Source: Pseudonocardia terrae
Lineage (GTDB): Bacteria; Actinomycetota; Actinomycetes; Mycobacteriales; Pseudonocardiaceae
Assembly (NCBI RefSeq): GCF_021343995.1
Contig: NZ_JAJTTE010000009.1
Location: 62,001-126,000, forward strand
Direction of reading: 5' to 3'
DNA: 64,000 nt
A program made the position numbers and the translations under genes. The stretch's first letter is position 1. Each line of letters begins with the position of its first letter. Below the pieces are notes generated by a model. The model was not told the DNA's origin, did not search any database, and saw only the letters and a list, made by a program, of their open reading frames with translations. Positions 42,542 to 51,563 of this stretch are shown piece by piece.

Positions 42542-43636
42542 TCAGCCGGTGGCCGCCGGGGACCGCGGTGCGCCGAGGCGCCTGAGGTGGTGGTCGGTGC
42601 CGCCGAACATCGCGTCGACCGCCAGGACCCGCTTGTGGAGGTGGCCGATCGGCAGCTCGTCGGTCATGCCCACTCCGCCGTGGGTCTGGATCGCGGACTC
42701 GCCGACCCGTCGGCCCAGCCGTCCGACCTGCGCCTTCAGCACGGCGACGTCCTGCGGCGCCAGGCGACCCGCCTCCGCCAACGCAGTGGTGTGGAGCAGC
42801 GTGGACCGCGCCGCGACGTAGGCGATCTTCATGTCGGCGAGGCGGTGCGCGACGGTCTGGAAGCTGCCGATGGGGACGCCGAACTGCTCCCGGGTCGACG
42901 CGTACTCGGCGGTGCGGCGCAGGAGCCCGCCCATGGCCCCGACCGCCTCGGCGGCCAGGACCACGATCGCGCGGTCGAGGACGCCGCGCAGGAGGGGCTC
43001 GGCGTCCGCGGCGAGGAGGGTGCCCGGCGCGCCGTCGAACCGCAGGTGGGCGGCGCGCCGGCCGTCGACGGTGGTGAACCGGGTCGCGACCGGGGCGGAG
43101 GCGTCGACGAGGAACAGGGCGAGGCCCGCGTCCAGGCGCGCCGAGACGACCAGCACGTCCGCGTCGGCGCCGTGCAGCACGAGCCTCTTCTCGCCGGTCA
43201 GCGCGTACCCGTCCGCGCTGCGCTCGGCCTTCGTCGTGACCAGAGAGGGGTCGGGCGTACCGCGGCCCTCCTCGTGGGCGAGGGCGCCGATCGCCTCGCC
43301 GGAGGCGATCCGCTCCAGCTCGTCCTTCCGCCCGACGGCGGCGAGCACGCCGCCCGCCAGCACGATCGAGGCGTCGTACGGCTCGACGAGCAGGTGCTCG
43401 CCGAACACCTCCGCCACCGCGACGACGTCCACGACCGACCCGCCCAGCCCGCCGACGTCCTCGGGGAACGGCAGGGCCGTCAGCCCGAGCTCGACCAGCC
43501 GCGCCCAGACGTCCGGCGACCAGCCGGTCCCCGAGCGGACGATCGACTGACGGGCCTCGAAGGAGTAGTCGCGCTGCAGGGCGCGGACCACGCTGTCGCG
43601 GAGCAGCGTCTGCTCCTCGGTGAAGGTGAAGTCCAC
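42542..43636 (-). CDS. Acyl-CoA dehydrogenase (subunit of a pair)
   Basis: A 364-residue flavoprotein of the FadE family. It has DFTFTEEQTLLRDSVVRAL at the N-terminus, the FAD/partner motif STREQFGVPIGSFQTVAHRLADM and QTHGGVGMTDELPIGHLHKR near the C-terminus. It is shorter than its neighbour, and adjacent pairs like this form alpha2beta2 enzymes in actinobacterial steroid/branched-acid catabolism, where only one chain is catalytic (family knowledge). GTG start 11 bp after the upstream gene's stop. Confidence 0.88.
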   Translation of the reverse strand: MDFTFTEEQTLLRDSVVRALQRDYSFEARQSIVRSGTGWSPDVWARLVELGLTALPFPEDVGGLGGSVVDVVAVAEVFGEHLLVEPYDASIVLAGGVLAAVGRKDELERIASGEAIGALAHEEGRGTPDPSLVTTKAERSADGYALTGEKRLVLHGADADVLVVSARLDAGLALFLVDASAPVATRFTTVDGRRAAHLRFDGAPGTLLAADAEPLLRGVLDRAIVVLAAEAVGAMGGLLRRTAEYASTREQFGVPIGSFQTVAHRLADMKIAYVAARSTLLHTTALAEAGRLAPQDVAVLKAQVGRLGRRVGESAIQTHGGVGMTDELPIGHLHKRVLAVDAMFGGTDHHLRRLGAPRSPAATG

Positions 43637-43647
43637 GGCGGCCTCCG

Positions 43648-44850
43648 TCAGGATCGCAGGGTGCGGGCGATCAGGTCGCGCTGCACCTCGTTCGTGCCGG
43701 CGTAGATCGTGGTCGCGCGGCTGTTCAGGTAGTACGGCATCGCGATCAGCGCGAGGTCCCCGCCGAGCGGCTCGGCGTCGGACCCGACGAGCAGGGCCTC
43801 GCGCTGGTCGGGGAGCCCGTCCAGGCCGACGACCCGGGTCATCAGCACGGAGATGCGCTGGGTGAGCTCGGAGCTCATCACCTTGTTCAGCGAGGGGTAG
43901 GCCGGGTCCCGCGCAATCGGGTGCCCGCTGATCGCGAGCTTCTCGAAGTGCTCGTAGGAGGCGACCTCGGCCTCCAGCTCGCCGAGGTCGCGCTGGAAGA
44001 CGGGATCGTCGGCGAGCGTGCCGCCGAACCCCGAGGGTGTCTCGGCCGCCGCCGCGCGGGCCACCTCCAGCCGGCGGCGCAGCATCGGGCTGTGCGCGGA
44101 CCCACCGCGCTCGTGCTTGAGCAGCTGCTTGGCCACCGACCAGCCGTCGTTCTCCGCGCCGACCCGGTCGGCCTGCGGCACCCGGACGTCGGTGAAGAAC
44201 ACCTCGCACTGCTCCGGCGCCCCGTCGAGCCCGATGATCGGGCGCACCTCCAGGCCCGGGAGGTCCATGCGGTCGAGCAGCAGGAACGTGATGCCCTGCT
44301 GTTTCTTCCCCTCCCGGCTGGTCCGGACGAGCATGAACATCCGGTTGGCGTGGTGGGCGTACGTGGTCCAGATCTTGCTGCCGTTGAGGACGTAGTCGTC
44401 CCCGTCGGGGACCGCCATGGTGCTCAGCGAGGCGAGGTCGGAACCCGCGCCCGGCTCGGAGTAGCCCTGGGTCCAGTAGTCCTCGCCGGACAGGATCCCG
44501 GGCAGGTAGCGGGCCTGCTGCTCGGGCGTGCCGAGCTCCATCAGCAGCGGGCCGATCATGCGCAGGCCGTTGGGCAGCAGCGGGGGCAGGCCGCGCTTCT
44601 GGTACTCGTCCGCGAAGACGTACCGCTGCTCCACCGACCAGCCCGGCCCGCCGTGCTCGACCGGCCAGTCCGGGGCGGACCAGCCGCGGGCGTGCAGGAT
44701 CCGGTGCCAGGCCATGACCTGGTCGAACGGGCCGAAGACGCTGGTGGTCCTGCGACCCGCCTCGCGGATCTCCGGGGTCGGCGCGGTGTCCAGGAACTCC
44801 GCCACCTCGGCGCGGAACTTCTCCAGGTCGGCGTCCGGCGCGATGTCCAT
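43648..44850 (-). CDS. Acyl-CoA dehydrogenase (subunit of a pair)
   Basis: A 400-residue FadE-type dehydrogenase. The acyl-CoA dehydrogenase signature is GYSEPGAGSDLASLSTMAV, and NGSKIWTTYAHHANRMFMLVRT follows; the C-terminus has NSRATTIYAGTNEVQRDLIARTLR. The ATG at 44850 has GGAAGGG upstream. It likely pairs with the product of the next gene. The overall set (hydratase, two dehydrogenases, monooxygenase) indicates breakdown of a cyclic or branched acyl-CoA. Confidence 0.9.
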   Translation of the reverse strand: MDIAPDADLEKFRAEVAEFLDTAPTPEIREAGRRTTSVFGPFDQVMAWHRILHARGWSAPDWPVEHGGPGWSVEQRYVFADEYQKRGLPPLLPNGLRMIGPLLMELGTPEQQARYLPGILSGEDYWTQGYSEPGAGSDLASLSTMAVPDGDDYVLNGSKIWTTYAHHANRMFMLVRTSREGKKQQGITFLLLDRMDLPGLEVRPIIGLDGAPEQCEVFFTDVRVPQADRVGAENDGWSVAKQLLKHERGGSAHSPMLRRRLEVARAAAAETPSGFGGTLADDPVFQRDLGELEAEVASYEHFEKLAISGHPIARDPAYPSLNKVMSSELTQRISVLMTRVVGLDGLPDQREALLVGSDAEPLGGDLALIAMPYYLNSRATTIYAGTNEVQRDLIARTLRS

Positions 44851-44855
44851 GCGGG

Positions 44856-45599
44856 TCAGCCCTTCCGGCTCGTGAAGGCGGCGATGCGCTCCTGGGCGTC
44901 CGGCCCGCGGCCCTCGCCCTCCAGGACCTCCCACTGCAGGCCGGCGTCGAGCGGGCGGCCGTCGGTGGCGTCGAGCAGGCGCTTGTTCGCCGCGTGCGAG
45001 AAGGGCGACTGGGCGGCGATGCGCGAGGCGAGCGACTCGATCTCGGCGTCGAACTCCGCGAGCGGGACGGCGTACTCGGCCAGTCCGATCCGGACGGCCT
45101 CGGCGGCGTCGACCATGTCCGCGGTGAACATCAGCCGCTTCGCCGTGGCGACCCCGACGCGGCGGGGGAGCCGCTGGCTCATGCCCCAGACCGGCGTCAG
45201 CGCCCACTTGGCGTGGGTGTCGCCGAAGCGCGCGTCGTCGGCGGCGACGAGGAAGTCCGCGGCGAGGGCGACCTCGAGCGCGCCCGTGTAGCAGTGCCCG
45301 TGCACGGCGGCGACGACCGGCTTCGGCAGCTTCTCCAGCATCCGCAGCGTCTCGCTGTGCCAGCCGCGCGACGGCACCGTCTCGCCCGCCCCGATGTCCG
45401 CCAGGTCGTGGCCCGCGGAGAAGCACCGTCCTGCCCCACGGAGGACGACGCAGCGGACCGCCGCATCCTCGGCCAACGCCTCGACGTGCGCACGGAGCTC
45501 GGTGAACATCGCCACCGTGAGCGCGTTGAGCTTCTCCGGACGGTTCAGCGTCAGCACCGTCCACCCGTCGTGGTCGGTGCGGAGCACGAGTTCGCCCAC
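44856..45599 (-). CDS. Enoyl-CoA hydratase/isomerase family protein
   Basis: A 247-residue crotonase. LTLNRPEKLNALT, the oxyanion segment GAGRCFSAGHDLADIG and the second loop VHGHCYTGALEVALAADFLVAADDARFGDTHAKWAL are present. The residues equivalent to the two catalytic Glu of classic hydratases are not both evident, so isomerase or hydrolase activity is possible. First gene of a three- or four-gene minus-strand operon; GTG start after GGAAGGGGGC. Confidence 0.88.
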   Translation of the reverse strand: MGELVLRTDHDGWTVLTLNRPEKLNALTVAMFTELRAHVEALAEDAAVRCVVLRGAGRCFSAGHDLADIGAGETVPSRGWHSETLRMLEKLPKPVVAAVHGHCYTGALEVALAADFLVAADDARFGDTHAKWALTPVWGMSQRLPRRVGVATAKRLMFTADMVDAAEAVRIGLAEYAVPLAEFDAEIESLASRIAAQSPFSHAANKRLLDATDGRPLDAGLQWEVLEGEGRGPDAQERIAAFTSRKG

Positions 45600-45616
45600 G
45601 GACGCCCCCTTCCCAG

Positions 45617-45638
45617 TCTGAACGAACGAACGTTAACC
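45617..45638. promoter_or_regulatory. Possible TetR-type site upstream of the crotonase operon
   Basis: GAACGAACGAACGTTAAC contains overlapping AACGTT and GTTAAC palindromes 20-40 bp before the enoyl-CoA hydratase start. FadE/FadD operons in actinobacteria often have AACGAACGTT-like TetR boxes. The neighbouring tetR is a remnant, so a distant regulator would be needed. Confidence 0.3.
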
Positions 45639-45667
45639 GGCCGGCGGCCCGCGGAGAAGGGCGCCCC

Positions 45668-45775
45668 TACGGAGTCGCCGTGGCCCGGGCGAGCAGCCCG
45701 TCGACGATCGCCTCGAGCGCCTGGCGGTAGGTGTCCCGGGCGGCCAGCACCGGCCACCGGTCGCCGAGGGCGGGC
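45668..45775 (-). pseudogene. TetR-family regulator remnant (C-terminal end only)
   Basis: About 35 codons ending in a TAG: GDRWPVLAARDTYRQALEAIVDGLLARATATP, a typical C-terminal helix of a TetR regulator. No HTH or other TetR sequence remains; at 45776 the sequence switches directly into a truncated MFS gene on the opposite strand. The normal arrangement is a divergent tetR/MFS pair, so a single deletion removed both 5' ends and the shared promoter. Confidence 0.7.
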
Positions 45776-45776
45776 C

Positions 45777-46646
45777 GTGGGCCTGACCTGGGTGATCCAC
45801 GCCTATGCGCTTGCCTTCGGCGGGCTGCTCCTGCTGGGCGGCACGAGCGCGGGCCACTACGGCCGCACGCGGGTGCTGCGTGTCGGGCTCGCCCTCTTCG
45901 GGCTCGCGTCCCTCGCCGGCGGGCTCGCCCAGGCGCCGTGGCAGCTGGTGGCCGCCCGCGCCGTGCAGGGCATGGGTGCCGCCGCCCTCGCCCCGGCCGC
46001 GCTGGCCCTGCTGACGTCGGCCTTCCCGTCGGGCAGGGAGCGGGTGCGCGCGTTCGGTGTGTGGAGTGCGACGAACGCCGCCGGTGGCGCCCTCGGCGTG
46101 CTGGCCGGCGGCCTGCTCACCGAGTACGCCGGGTGGCGCGCCGTGATGGTCGTGAACGTGCCGATCGTCGTCGTCGCGCTCGCCCTGGCAGGCCGGGTCG
46201 GTGGCGGGCCCGCGCCGGTGCGCGGCGGGCGGCCGGACGTCCTGGGCGCCGGCCTCGTCACGGCCGGCGTGACGCTGCTGGTGTTCGGGGTCCTCCGCAC
46301 CGACCGGTACGGGTGGACCTCGCCGGTCACCCTGGTGACCTTGGCGGTGGCCGTCGCGGTGCTGGCCGGGTTCGTCGTGGTCGAACGGACCACGTCCGGC
46401 GAGCCGTTGGTCCGGCCCGCGCTGACCGGACTGATGTTCCTGCCGTTCGCGCTGGGCGTGGTCGTGGGGTCCGTGCTCGCCGTCCGGCTGGGGTACCGCG
46501 TCGCCCCACGGACCCTGCTGGTCGGCGGGGGAGTGCTGACCGCGGCCGGGTTCGCGTGGTTCGGCCTGATCACCGCCTCCGCCGGACCACCGGGCCGGCG
46601 ATCGAGCAGAACCGGGGTGCAGACCGATGACGACCATCCGGCCTGA
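45777..46646 (+). pseudogene. Degenerate MFS drug-efflux gene (EmrB/QacA-type)
   Basis: The frame begins abruptly at GLTWVIHAYALAFGGLLLLGG, which in intact relatives is the end of the first periplasmic loop and TM2; the first TM and start are missing. It continues normally through AARAVQGMGAAALAPAALALL and NAAGGALGVLAGGLLTEYAGWR. It then jumps from PLVRPALT to GLMFLPFALGVVVGSVL, losing roughly two to three helices, and ends early after SAGPPGRRS. The frame is open, but the 5' loss, internal deletion and early end make it non-functional. Confidence 0.75.
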
Positions 46647-46693
46647 CCCGGGCCGGGCGGGCTCCGCGCAGGAGGACGGGGCAGAGTCGGGGC

Positions 46694-47071
46694 ATGTCCG
46701 ACGAACGAGCGACCCCGCGGGTCGTGCACGACCTTCGCCCACTCCTCGCCGACGACACCACCGTGCCGCCCGGCGTGGTGTGGCGGCTGGCCGAACCGGG
46801 CCGCCAGCTCGACGCCAACGTCCTGCGCCTGGGCCCCGACCAGGTCGTCGAGACCCACACCGAGTCGGATCTCGACGTGCTCCTGGTGGTCGTGTCCGGG
46901 ACCGGCACCCTCGAGGGCGCCGACGGCCCGATCGCGCTCGCTGCGGGGACGACGCTGTGGCTGCCGCGCGGGTCCACCCGCAGGTTGTCGGCCGGCGCGC
47001 AGGGGCTCGGCTACCTCACCGTCCACCGCCGCCGCCCCGGCATGCAGATCACGCCGGGGCCCCCGGCGTGA
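46694..47071 (+). CDS. Cupin-like small protein
   Basis: A 125-residue protein. The central part VWRLAEPGRQLDANVLRLGPDQVVETHTESDLDVLLVVVSGTGTLEG and LAAGTTLWLPRGSTRRLS has cupin strand order, with motif 1 reduced to ETHTESDLD. Such proteins often act as binding or sensor domains. ATG at 46694. Convergent with the small gene at 47102. Confidence 0.75.
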   Translation: MSDERATPRVVHDLRPLLADDTTVPPGVVWRLAEPGRQLDANVLRLGPDQVVETHTESDLDVLLVVVSGTGTLEGADGPIALAAGTTLWLPRGSTRRLSAGAQGLGYLTVHRRRPGMQITPGPPA

Positions 47072-47101
47072 GGACGTGCGGCGGAGCGGGCCCGGAGGGT
47101 G

Positions 47102-47293
47102 TCAGCCCCGGCTCTCCGGCTGCCTGAGCCGCTCGCAGTCCCGCTCCACGGAGGCCCACAGCGCGCGGGCCGTGGGGTCGTCCGCGACCCAGTCCGCCGC
47201 CTTGCGCGCGGCCTCCGCATCCCCGTTCTCGGCCAGCACGTGCAGCTCGACGAGCTGCTCGACCCAGTCGGTTCCCTGCTTCACGTCTGCCAT
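47102..47293 (-). CDS. Small acidic conserved hypothetical protein
   Basis: A 63-residue acidic helical protein (TDWVEQLVELHVLAENGD, ARKAADWVADDPTARALW, VERDCERLRQ). I recognise the pattern as conserved in actinobacteria but know no function. ATG at 47293 is chosen; an in-frame start 8 codons upstream is less likely. It is divergent from the CLC channel gene. Confidence 0.6.
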   Translation of the reverse strand: MADVKQGTDWVEQLVELHVLAENGDAEAARKAADWVADDPTARALWASVERDCERLRQPESRG

Positions 47294-47296
47294 TGG

Positions 47297-47388
47297 GCAA
47301 CGATTGCGCATCCGCACCGGATCTGCAGTGCCCCCGTGACCGACGACACAGGACTCGATCTAACGTATGCGTGAGCGCAATCATTGCG
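47297..47388. promoter_or_regulatory. Paired GCAAT-type palindromes in divergent promoter
   Basis: GCAA-CGA-TTGC (47297-47307) flanks the small gene's start and CGCAAT-C-ATTGCG (47376-47388) lies before the CLC gene. They share the half-site GCAA(T/C) and frame the 125-bp divergent region. TAACGTAT (47361-47368) between them may be a -10. This suggests one regulator with two sites, but the arms are short. Confidence 0.4.
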
Positions 47389-47418
47389 GCGCGCAGCATT
47401 CATGGTCACCATGTTTCG

Positions 47419-49314
47419 GTGAGATCCGACGACTCCCCGCCGTCCTCCGGCTCCGCCGGCGGAGCCGTGTCCCTGCCCCACCACCTCGGCGACTTCACGC
47501 TGAACCGCCGCGTCCTGGTGACCGTCGCCTGGGCGGTGCCGATCGGGGCCCTCGGCGCGGTCGCGGCATGGGTGTTGCTGCGGTTGATCGCGTTGATCAC
47601 CAACGCCGTGTTCTTCCAGCGCCTCTCCACCGCGATGGTCGCCCCGGGCTCCGGGTCGCACCCGTGGTGGCTCGTGCTGTGCGCGCCCGTCGTCGGGGGC
47701 CTGGTCGTCGGGCTGATGGCGCGCTACGGCTCGGAGAAGATCCGCGGCCACGGCATGCCCGAGGCGATCGAGGCGATCTTGATGCGCCGCAGCCGGGTCG
47801 AGCCCCGGATCGCCGTGCTCAAGCCGACGTCGGCGGCGATCAGCATCGGGTCCGGTGGTCCGTTCGGCGCCGAGGGCCCGATCATCATGACCGGCGGGGC
47901 GGTGGGGTCGATCCTGGCGCAGCACCTGCACCTGTCGGCCGACGAGCGCAAGGCGCTGATGGTGTCCGGCGCCGCGGCCGGCATGGCGGCGACCTTCAAC
48001 GCGCCGATGGCCTCTGTGCTGCTCGCCGTCGAGCTGCTGCTGTTCGAGTGGCGACCGCGCAGCTTCCTGCCGGTCACCTGCGCCGTGGCCGTCGCGACCG
48101 TCCTGCGGGCACCGCTGCTGGGTGGGGGCCCGCTCTTCCCGGTGGACCTCGGGGCTGCGCGCACCACCCCGCTCGTCGACCTGCTCTGCGTGGGCGCGGG
48201 GATCATCGGCGGGCTGCTCGCCATCGCGGTGACCGCGCTGGTGTACTTCTCGGAGGACAACTTCGCCCGGCTGCCGCTGCACTGGATGTGGTGGCCCGCG
48301 ATCGGCGGGCTGATCATCGGCATCGGCGGGCTGGTCGAGCCGCGGGCGCTCGGCGTCGGGTACGACGTCATCGACGAGCTGCTCACCGGGCGCGCCACGC
48401 TGTCCCTGATCGTCGGCATCCTGGTGGTGAAGAGCCTCATATGGGGGCTCTCGCTCGGCTCGGGCACCTCGGGCGGGGTCCTGGCCCCGGTGTTCATGAT
48501 CGGCGCCGCGCTCGGCGCGGTGGAGGGGCTGGTCTTCCCCGACGTCGGCCCGGGCTTCTGGGCGATGATCGGGTTGGCGGCCGTGGTGGGGGGCGTGATG
48601 CGGTCCCCGCTCACCGGCGTGGTGTTCTCCCTCGAGCTGACCCATGCGTGGTCCATGCTGCTGCCGCTGCTGATCGCCTCGGCCTCGGCGTACGGGATCT
48701 CGGCCCTGCTGCTGCGCCGCTCGGTGCTGACCGAGAAGATCGCCCGGCGCGGCTACCACCTCTCCCGCGAGTACGACGTCGACCCGCTCGAGGTCCTGCT
48801 CGCCGACGAGGTCATGGCCCCCACGCCCGCCGTCGTCGCACCCGACACGGCCCTCCCGCCGTCGCCCGAGCTCCTGGCCGCCACGCTCGCGCGCCGGGAG
48901 GTCGACGGGAGTCCGCGCGCCGCGGCCGGCGGCCCCCCGCTGCAGCGGCTCTACCCCGTCGTCGAGGACGACGGCCGGCTCCGCGGCGCGGTGCCCCGGC
49001 AGTCCCTCGTGGCGCCCGGCGAAGCCCGCTCGGTGGCGGACGTGCTGATCGGCGACCCGGTCGTGGTGCACGCCGACGACACCCTGCGCGAGATCGCGTC
49101 CCGGTTCGCGCGCCACGGGATCACCGCGGCACCGGTCGTCGACCGGGCGGACCCGGCCCGGCTGGTCGGGCTCGTCACCGTCGACCACCTCCTCGACGGA
49201 CGGCTCCGCGACCTCGCGGAGGAGCACGACCGCGAGCGTCCGCTGGGCCCGCGCACCTGGCGCTCCGGGCGCTCCGGGCGTCGGCGGGACGGGTACGCGA
49301 CACTACGGCCATGA
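47419..49314 (+). CDS. CLC-family chloride channel/antiporter with C-terminal CBS domains
   Basis: A protein of about 631 residues with a CLC membrane domain: GSGGPFGAEGP (the gating Glu in GxEGP), SGAAAGMAATFNAPMASVLLAVELLL, and GSGTSGGVLAPVFMIGAALG. Two CBS domains follow (LADEVMAPTPAVVAPD and SVADVLIGDPVVVHADDTLREIASRF), expected to sense nucleotides. The start is ambiguous among GTG codons at 47371, 47419 and 47467, none with a strong SD. The stop overlaps the MarR gene start (ATGA). Confidence 0.88.
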   Translation: MRSDDSPPSSGSAGGAVSLPHHLGDFTLNRRVLVTVAWAVPIGALGAVAAWVLLRLIALITNAVFFQRLSTAMVAPGSGSHPWWLVLCAPVVGGLVVGLMARYGSEKIRGHGMPEAIEAILMRRSRVEPRIAVLKPTSAAISIGSGGPFGAEGPIIMTGGAVGSILAQHLHLSADERKALMVSGAAAGMAATFNAPMASVLLAVELLLFEWRPRSFLPVTCAVAVATVLRAPLLGGGPLFPVDLGAARTTPLVDLLCVGAGIIGGLLAIAVTALVYFSEDNFARLPLHWMWWPAIGGLIIGIGGLVEPRALGVGYDVIDELLTGRATLSLIVGILVVKSLIWGLSLGSGTSGGVLAPVFMIGAALGAVEGLVFPDVGPGFWAMIGLAAVVGGVMRSPLTGVVFSLELTHAWSMLLPLLIASASAYGISALLLRRSVLTEKIARRGYHLSREYDVDPLEVLLADEVMAPTPAVVAPDTALPPSPELLAATLARREVDGSPRAAAGGPPLQRLYPVVEDDGRLRGAVPRQSLVAPGEARSVADVLIGDPVVVHADDTLREIASRFARHGITAAPVVDRADPARLVGLVTVDHLLDGRLRDLAEEHDRERPLGPRTWRSGRSGRRRDGYATLRP

Positions 49315-49865
49315 CCGACGCCGCCGGCCTCCCCGACCCGCCCACGCGCGACCAGGTCGACGCGGTGATGCGGACGGCCCGGGTGCTGGTGGGGGTGACG
49401 GCGCGCTCGTTCGCCGCGATCGAGGACCGCGTCACCCTGCCGCAGCTGCGGATCATGGTCATGATCGCCAGCCGCGGGCCGCTCAACCTGGGCAGCATCG
49501 CCGCGAGCCTGGACGTGCACCCGTCCAACGCCAGCCGGGCCTGCGACCGACTGGTGGCCGCGGGCCTGCTCGACCGTCGCGACGACCCCGCCGACCGGCG
49601 CAACCTGCTGCTGCAGCTCACCGACGCCGGCGCACGGCTGGTCGACGAGGTCACCACGCAGCGCCGGCAGGCCATCCACGACACGCTCGAGAAGATGCCC
49701 GTGGGCCGGCGCCGGAGCCTGGTCGCGGCGCTGAGCGCGTTCGCCGACGCGGCCGGCGAGCCCGCGGAGGCGGCGTGGAGCCTCGGCTGGACCACCGAGA
49801 ACCCCGTGCGCTCACTGCCCCTGCGCGGCCCGGACCGGAACGGGGCGGAGCGCGACGGGACGTAG
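49311..49865 (+). CDS. MarR-family transcriptional regulator
   Basis: A 184-residue winged-helix regulator. TLPQLRIMVMIASRGPLNLGSIAASLDVHPSNASRACDRLVAAGLLDRRDDPADRRNLLLQLTDAG covers the HTH and wing. It overlaps the CLC gene by 4 bp, so it may regulate its own operon. The C-terminal tail after the last helix (SLGWTTENPVRSLPLRGP) is unusual and polar. Confidence 0.88.
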   Translation: MTDAAGLPDPPTRDQVDAVMRTARVLVGVTARSFAAIEDRVTLPQLRIMVMIASRGPLNLGSIAASLDVHPSNASRACDRLVAAGLLDRRDDPADRRNLLLQLTDAGARLVDEVTTQRRQAIHDTLEKMPVGRRRSLVAALSAFADAAGEPAEAAWSLGWTTENPVRSLPLRGPDRNGAERDGT

Positions 49866-49994
49866 CGGCGTCCGCGCGTCGGCTGCACATCGGGCGGCCG
49901 GGACCTACCCTGGGCGAGCCGAGTCGATCAAGGATGTTCCTCGGGGGTGCAGCATGCAGCGGATCTCGTCCGGACGGGTGCGGGGGTTCGTCGG

Positions 49995-51560
49995 GTGTCG
50001 GTGAACTACGCGGAACAGGTCCGCCGGCACGCGGTGCGGACACCGAAGCGCACGGCGGTGGTCGACGGCGACCGTGAGGTGAGCTGGGCGGAGCTCGACG
50101 AGCGGGCGACCCGGATCGCGAACGGGCTCGCCGCGGCCGGGGTGGTCCGCGGCGACCGCGTGGCCCTGCTCGTGGACAACTCGCTGCGCCCGCTGGAGGT
50201 CATGATCGCCTGCGCGCGGGCGGGCTTCGTCCACGTGCCGCTGGATTTCCGGCTCGCCGAGGCCGACGTCCGCAGCATCCTCGCGGACTGCGGGGCGCGG
50301 GCGGTGATCGTCGACACGCCCTACCTCCCGACCGCCCGCCGGGTGCGGCCCGACCTGCCGGACGTCGCGGTCTGGGTGACCGACCGGGCTGCGGACGGGG
50401 CTGCGGACAGGGCGGTGGGATTCACCGACTACGACGAGCTCGTCGACCGGGCCTCCACCACGCGGCCCGCCGCCGACGTGGACGACCACGGCCTGCTCTG
50501 CATCCTCTACACCAGCGGCACCACCGGGCGGGCGAAGGGCGTGACGGCGACGCACCTGCAGTCGCTGGACAACGCGATGGGCGTGATCCTCGGCTCGGAG
50601 ATCGACGGGGACACCCGCTACGCCGTCTCCTACCCGCACGGCTCCGCCGGCACCATCCACCACGTCTGGGGCCCGGTGCTGCTGCGCGGCGGCTGCCTGG
50701 TGCTCTCCGACGTCCGGCAGTTCTCCGCGGAACGCTTCTTCGCGCTGGTGGAACGGCACCGTGTCACGCACTGCCAGCTCGTCCCGACGATGGTGTTCCG
50801 GCTGCTCGACCACCCGGACCGGGGCCGCTTCGACCTGTCGTCGCTGCGGACCATGGGGTACGCGTCGGCCCCCATCCCGCCCGAGCGGGTGCGGCACGTG
50901 CTCGAGACGTTCGGCCCGATCCTCGTGCAGATGTACGGGATGACCGAGACGGCCTCCCACGCGACGATCCTGGGCAAGGCCGACCACGTCCGGGCGGCGG
51001 CGGGCGCGGACCACCTCTTCGCCTCGTGCGGGCGGCCCGCGATCGGCGCCGAGATCCGGATCCTCGACGACGACGGCCGCCCGGTGCCGACCGGCGAGGT
51101 CGGCGAGATCGTCATGCGGGCCCGCTGGTTCACCTCCGGCTACTGGAACGACCCGGAGCGGACGGCCGAGGCGCTGCGGGACGGGTGGCTGTACTCCGGC
51201 GACCTCGGCCGGATGGACGCCGAGGAGTACCTCTACGTCGTCGACCGCAAGAAGGACCTGATCATCACGGGCGGGGCCAACGTGGCCAGCACCGAGGTGG
51301 AGGCCGCGCTCTACGACCACCCGGCGGTACAGGAGGCGGCGGTGATCGGGCGCCCGGACCGCGAGTGGGGCGAGGCCGTGCACGCCGTGGTGTCGCTGCG
51401 GCCGGACGGCACGACCTCGCCCGCGGAGCTGATCGCCTGGTGCCGGGAACGGTTGGCGCACTTCAAGTGCCCGAAGTCCGTCGAGATCCGGGCCGAGCTG
51501 CCCCGCACGTCGACCGGCAAGCTGGCCAAGGCCGTGTTGCGGGCCGAGCTCACCGGGTGA
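49995..51560 (+). CDS. AMP-dependent acyl-CoA ligase/synthetase
   Basis: A 521-residue ANL enzyme: ILYTSGTTGRAKGVTATH, YGMTETASH, YSGDLGRMDAEEYLYVVDRKKDLIITGG, and PRTSTGKLAKAVLRAEL with the A10 Lys. The insertion typical of fatty-acyl-AMP ligases was not seen. GTG at 49995 has GGGGG eight bases upstream. It is convergent, with a 3-bp gap, with the first ketosynthase gene and belongs to a cluster of two ligases and two ketosynthases. Confidence 0.9.
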   Translation: MSVNYAEQVRRHAVRTPKRTAVVDGDREVSWAELDERATRIANGLAAAGVVRGDRVALLVDNSLRPLEVMIACARAGFVHVPLDFRLAEADVRSILADCGARAVIVDTPYLPTARRVRPDLPDVAVWVTDRAADGAADRAVGFTDYDELVDRASTTRPAADVDDHGLLCILYTSGTTGRAKGVTATHLQSLDNAMGVILGSEIDGDTRYAVSYPHGSAGTIHHVWGPVLLRGGCLVLSDVRQFSAERFFALVERHRVTHCQLVPTMVFRLLDHPDRGRFDLSSLRTMGYASAPIPPERVRHVLETFGPILVQMYGMTETASHATILGKADHVRAAAGADHLFASCGRPAIGAEIRILDDDGRPVPTGEVGEIVMRARWFTSGYWNDPERTAEALRDGWLYSGDLGRMDAEEYLYVVDRKKDLIITGGANVASTEVEAALYDHPAVQEAAVIGRPDREWGEAVHAVVSLRPDGTTSPAELIAWCRERLAHFKCPKSVEIRAELPRTSTGKLAKAVLRAELTG

Positions 51561-51563
51561 GCG

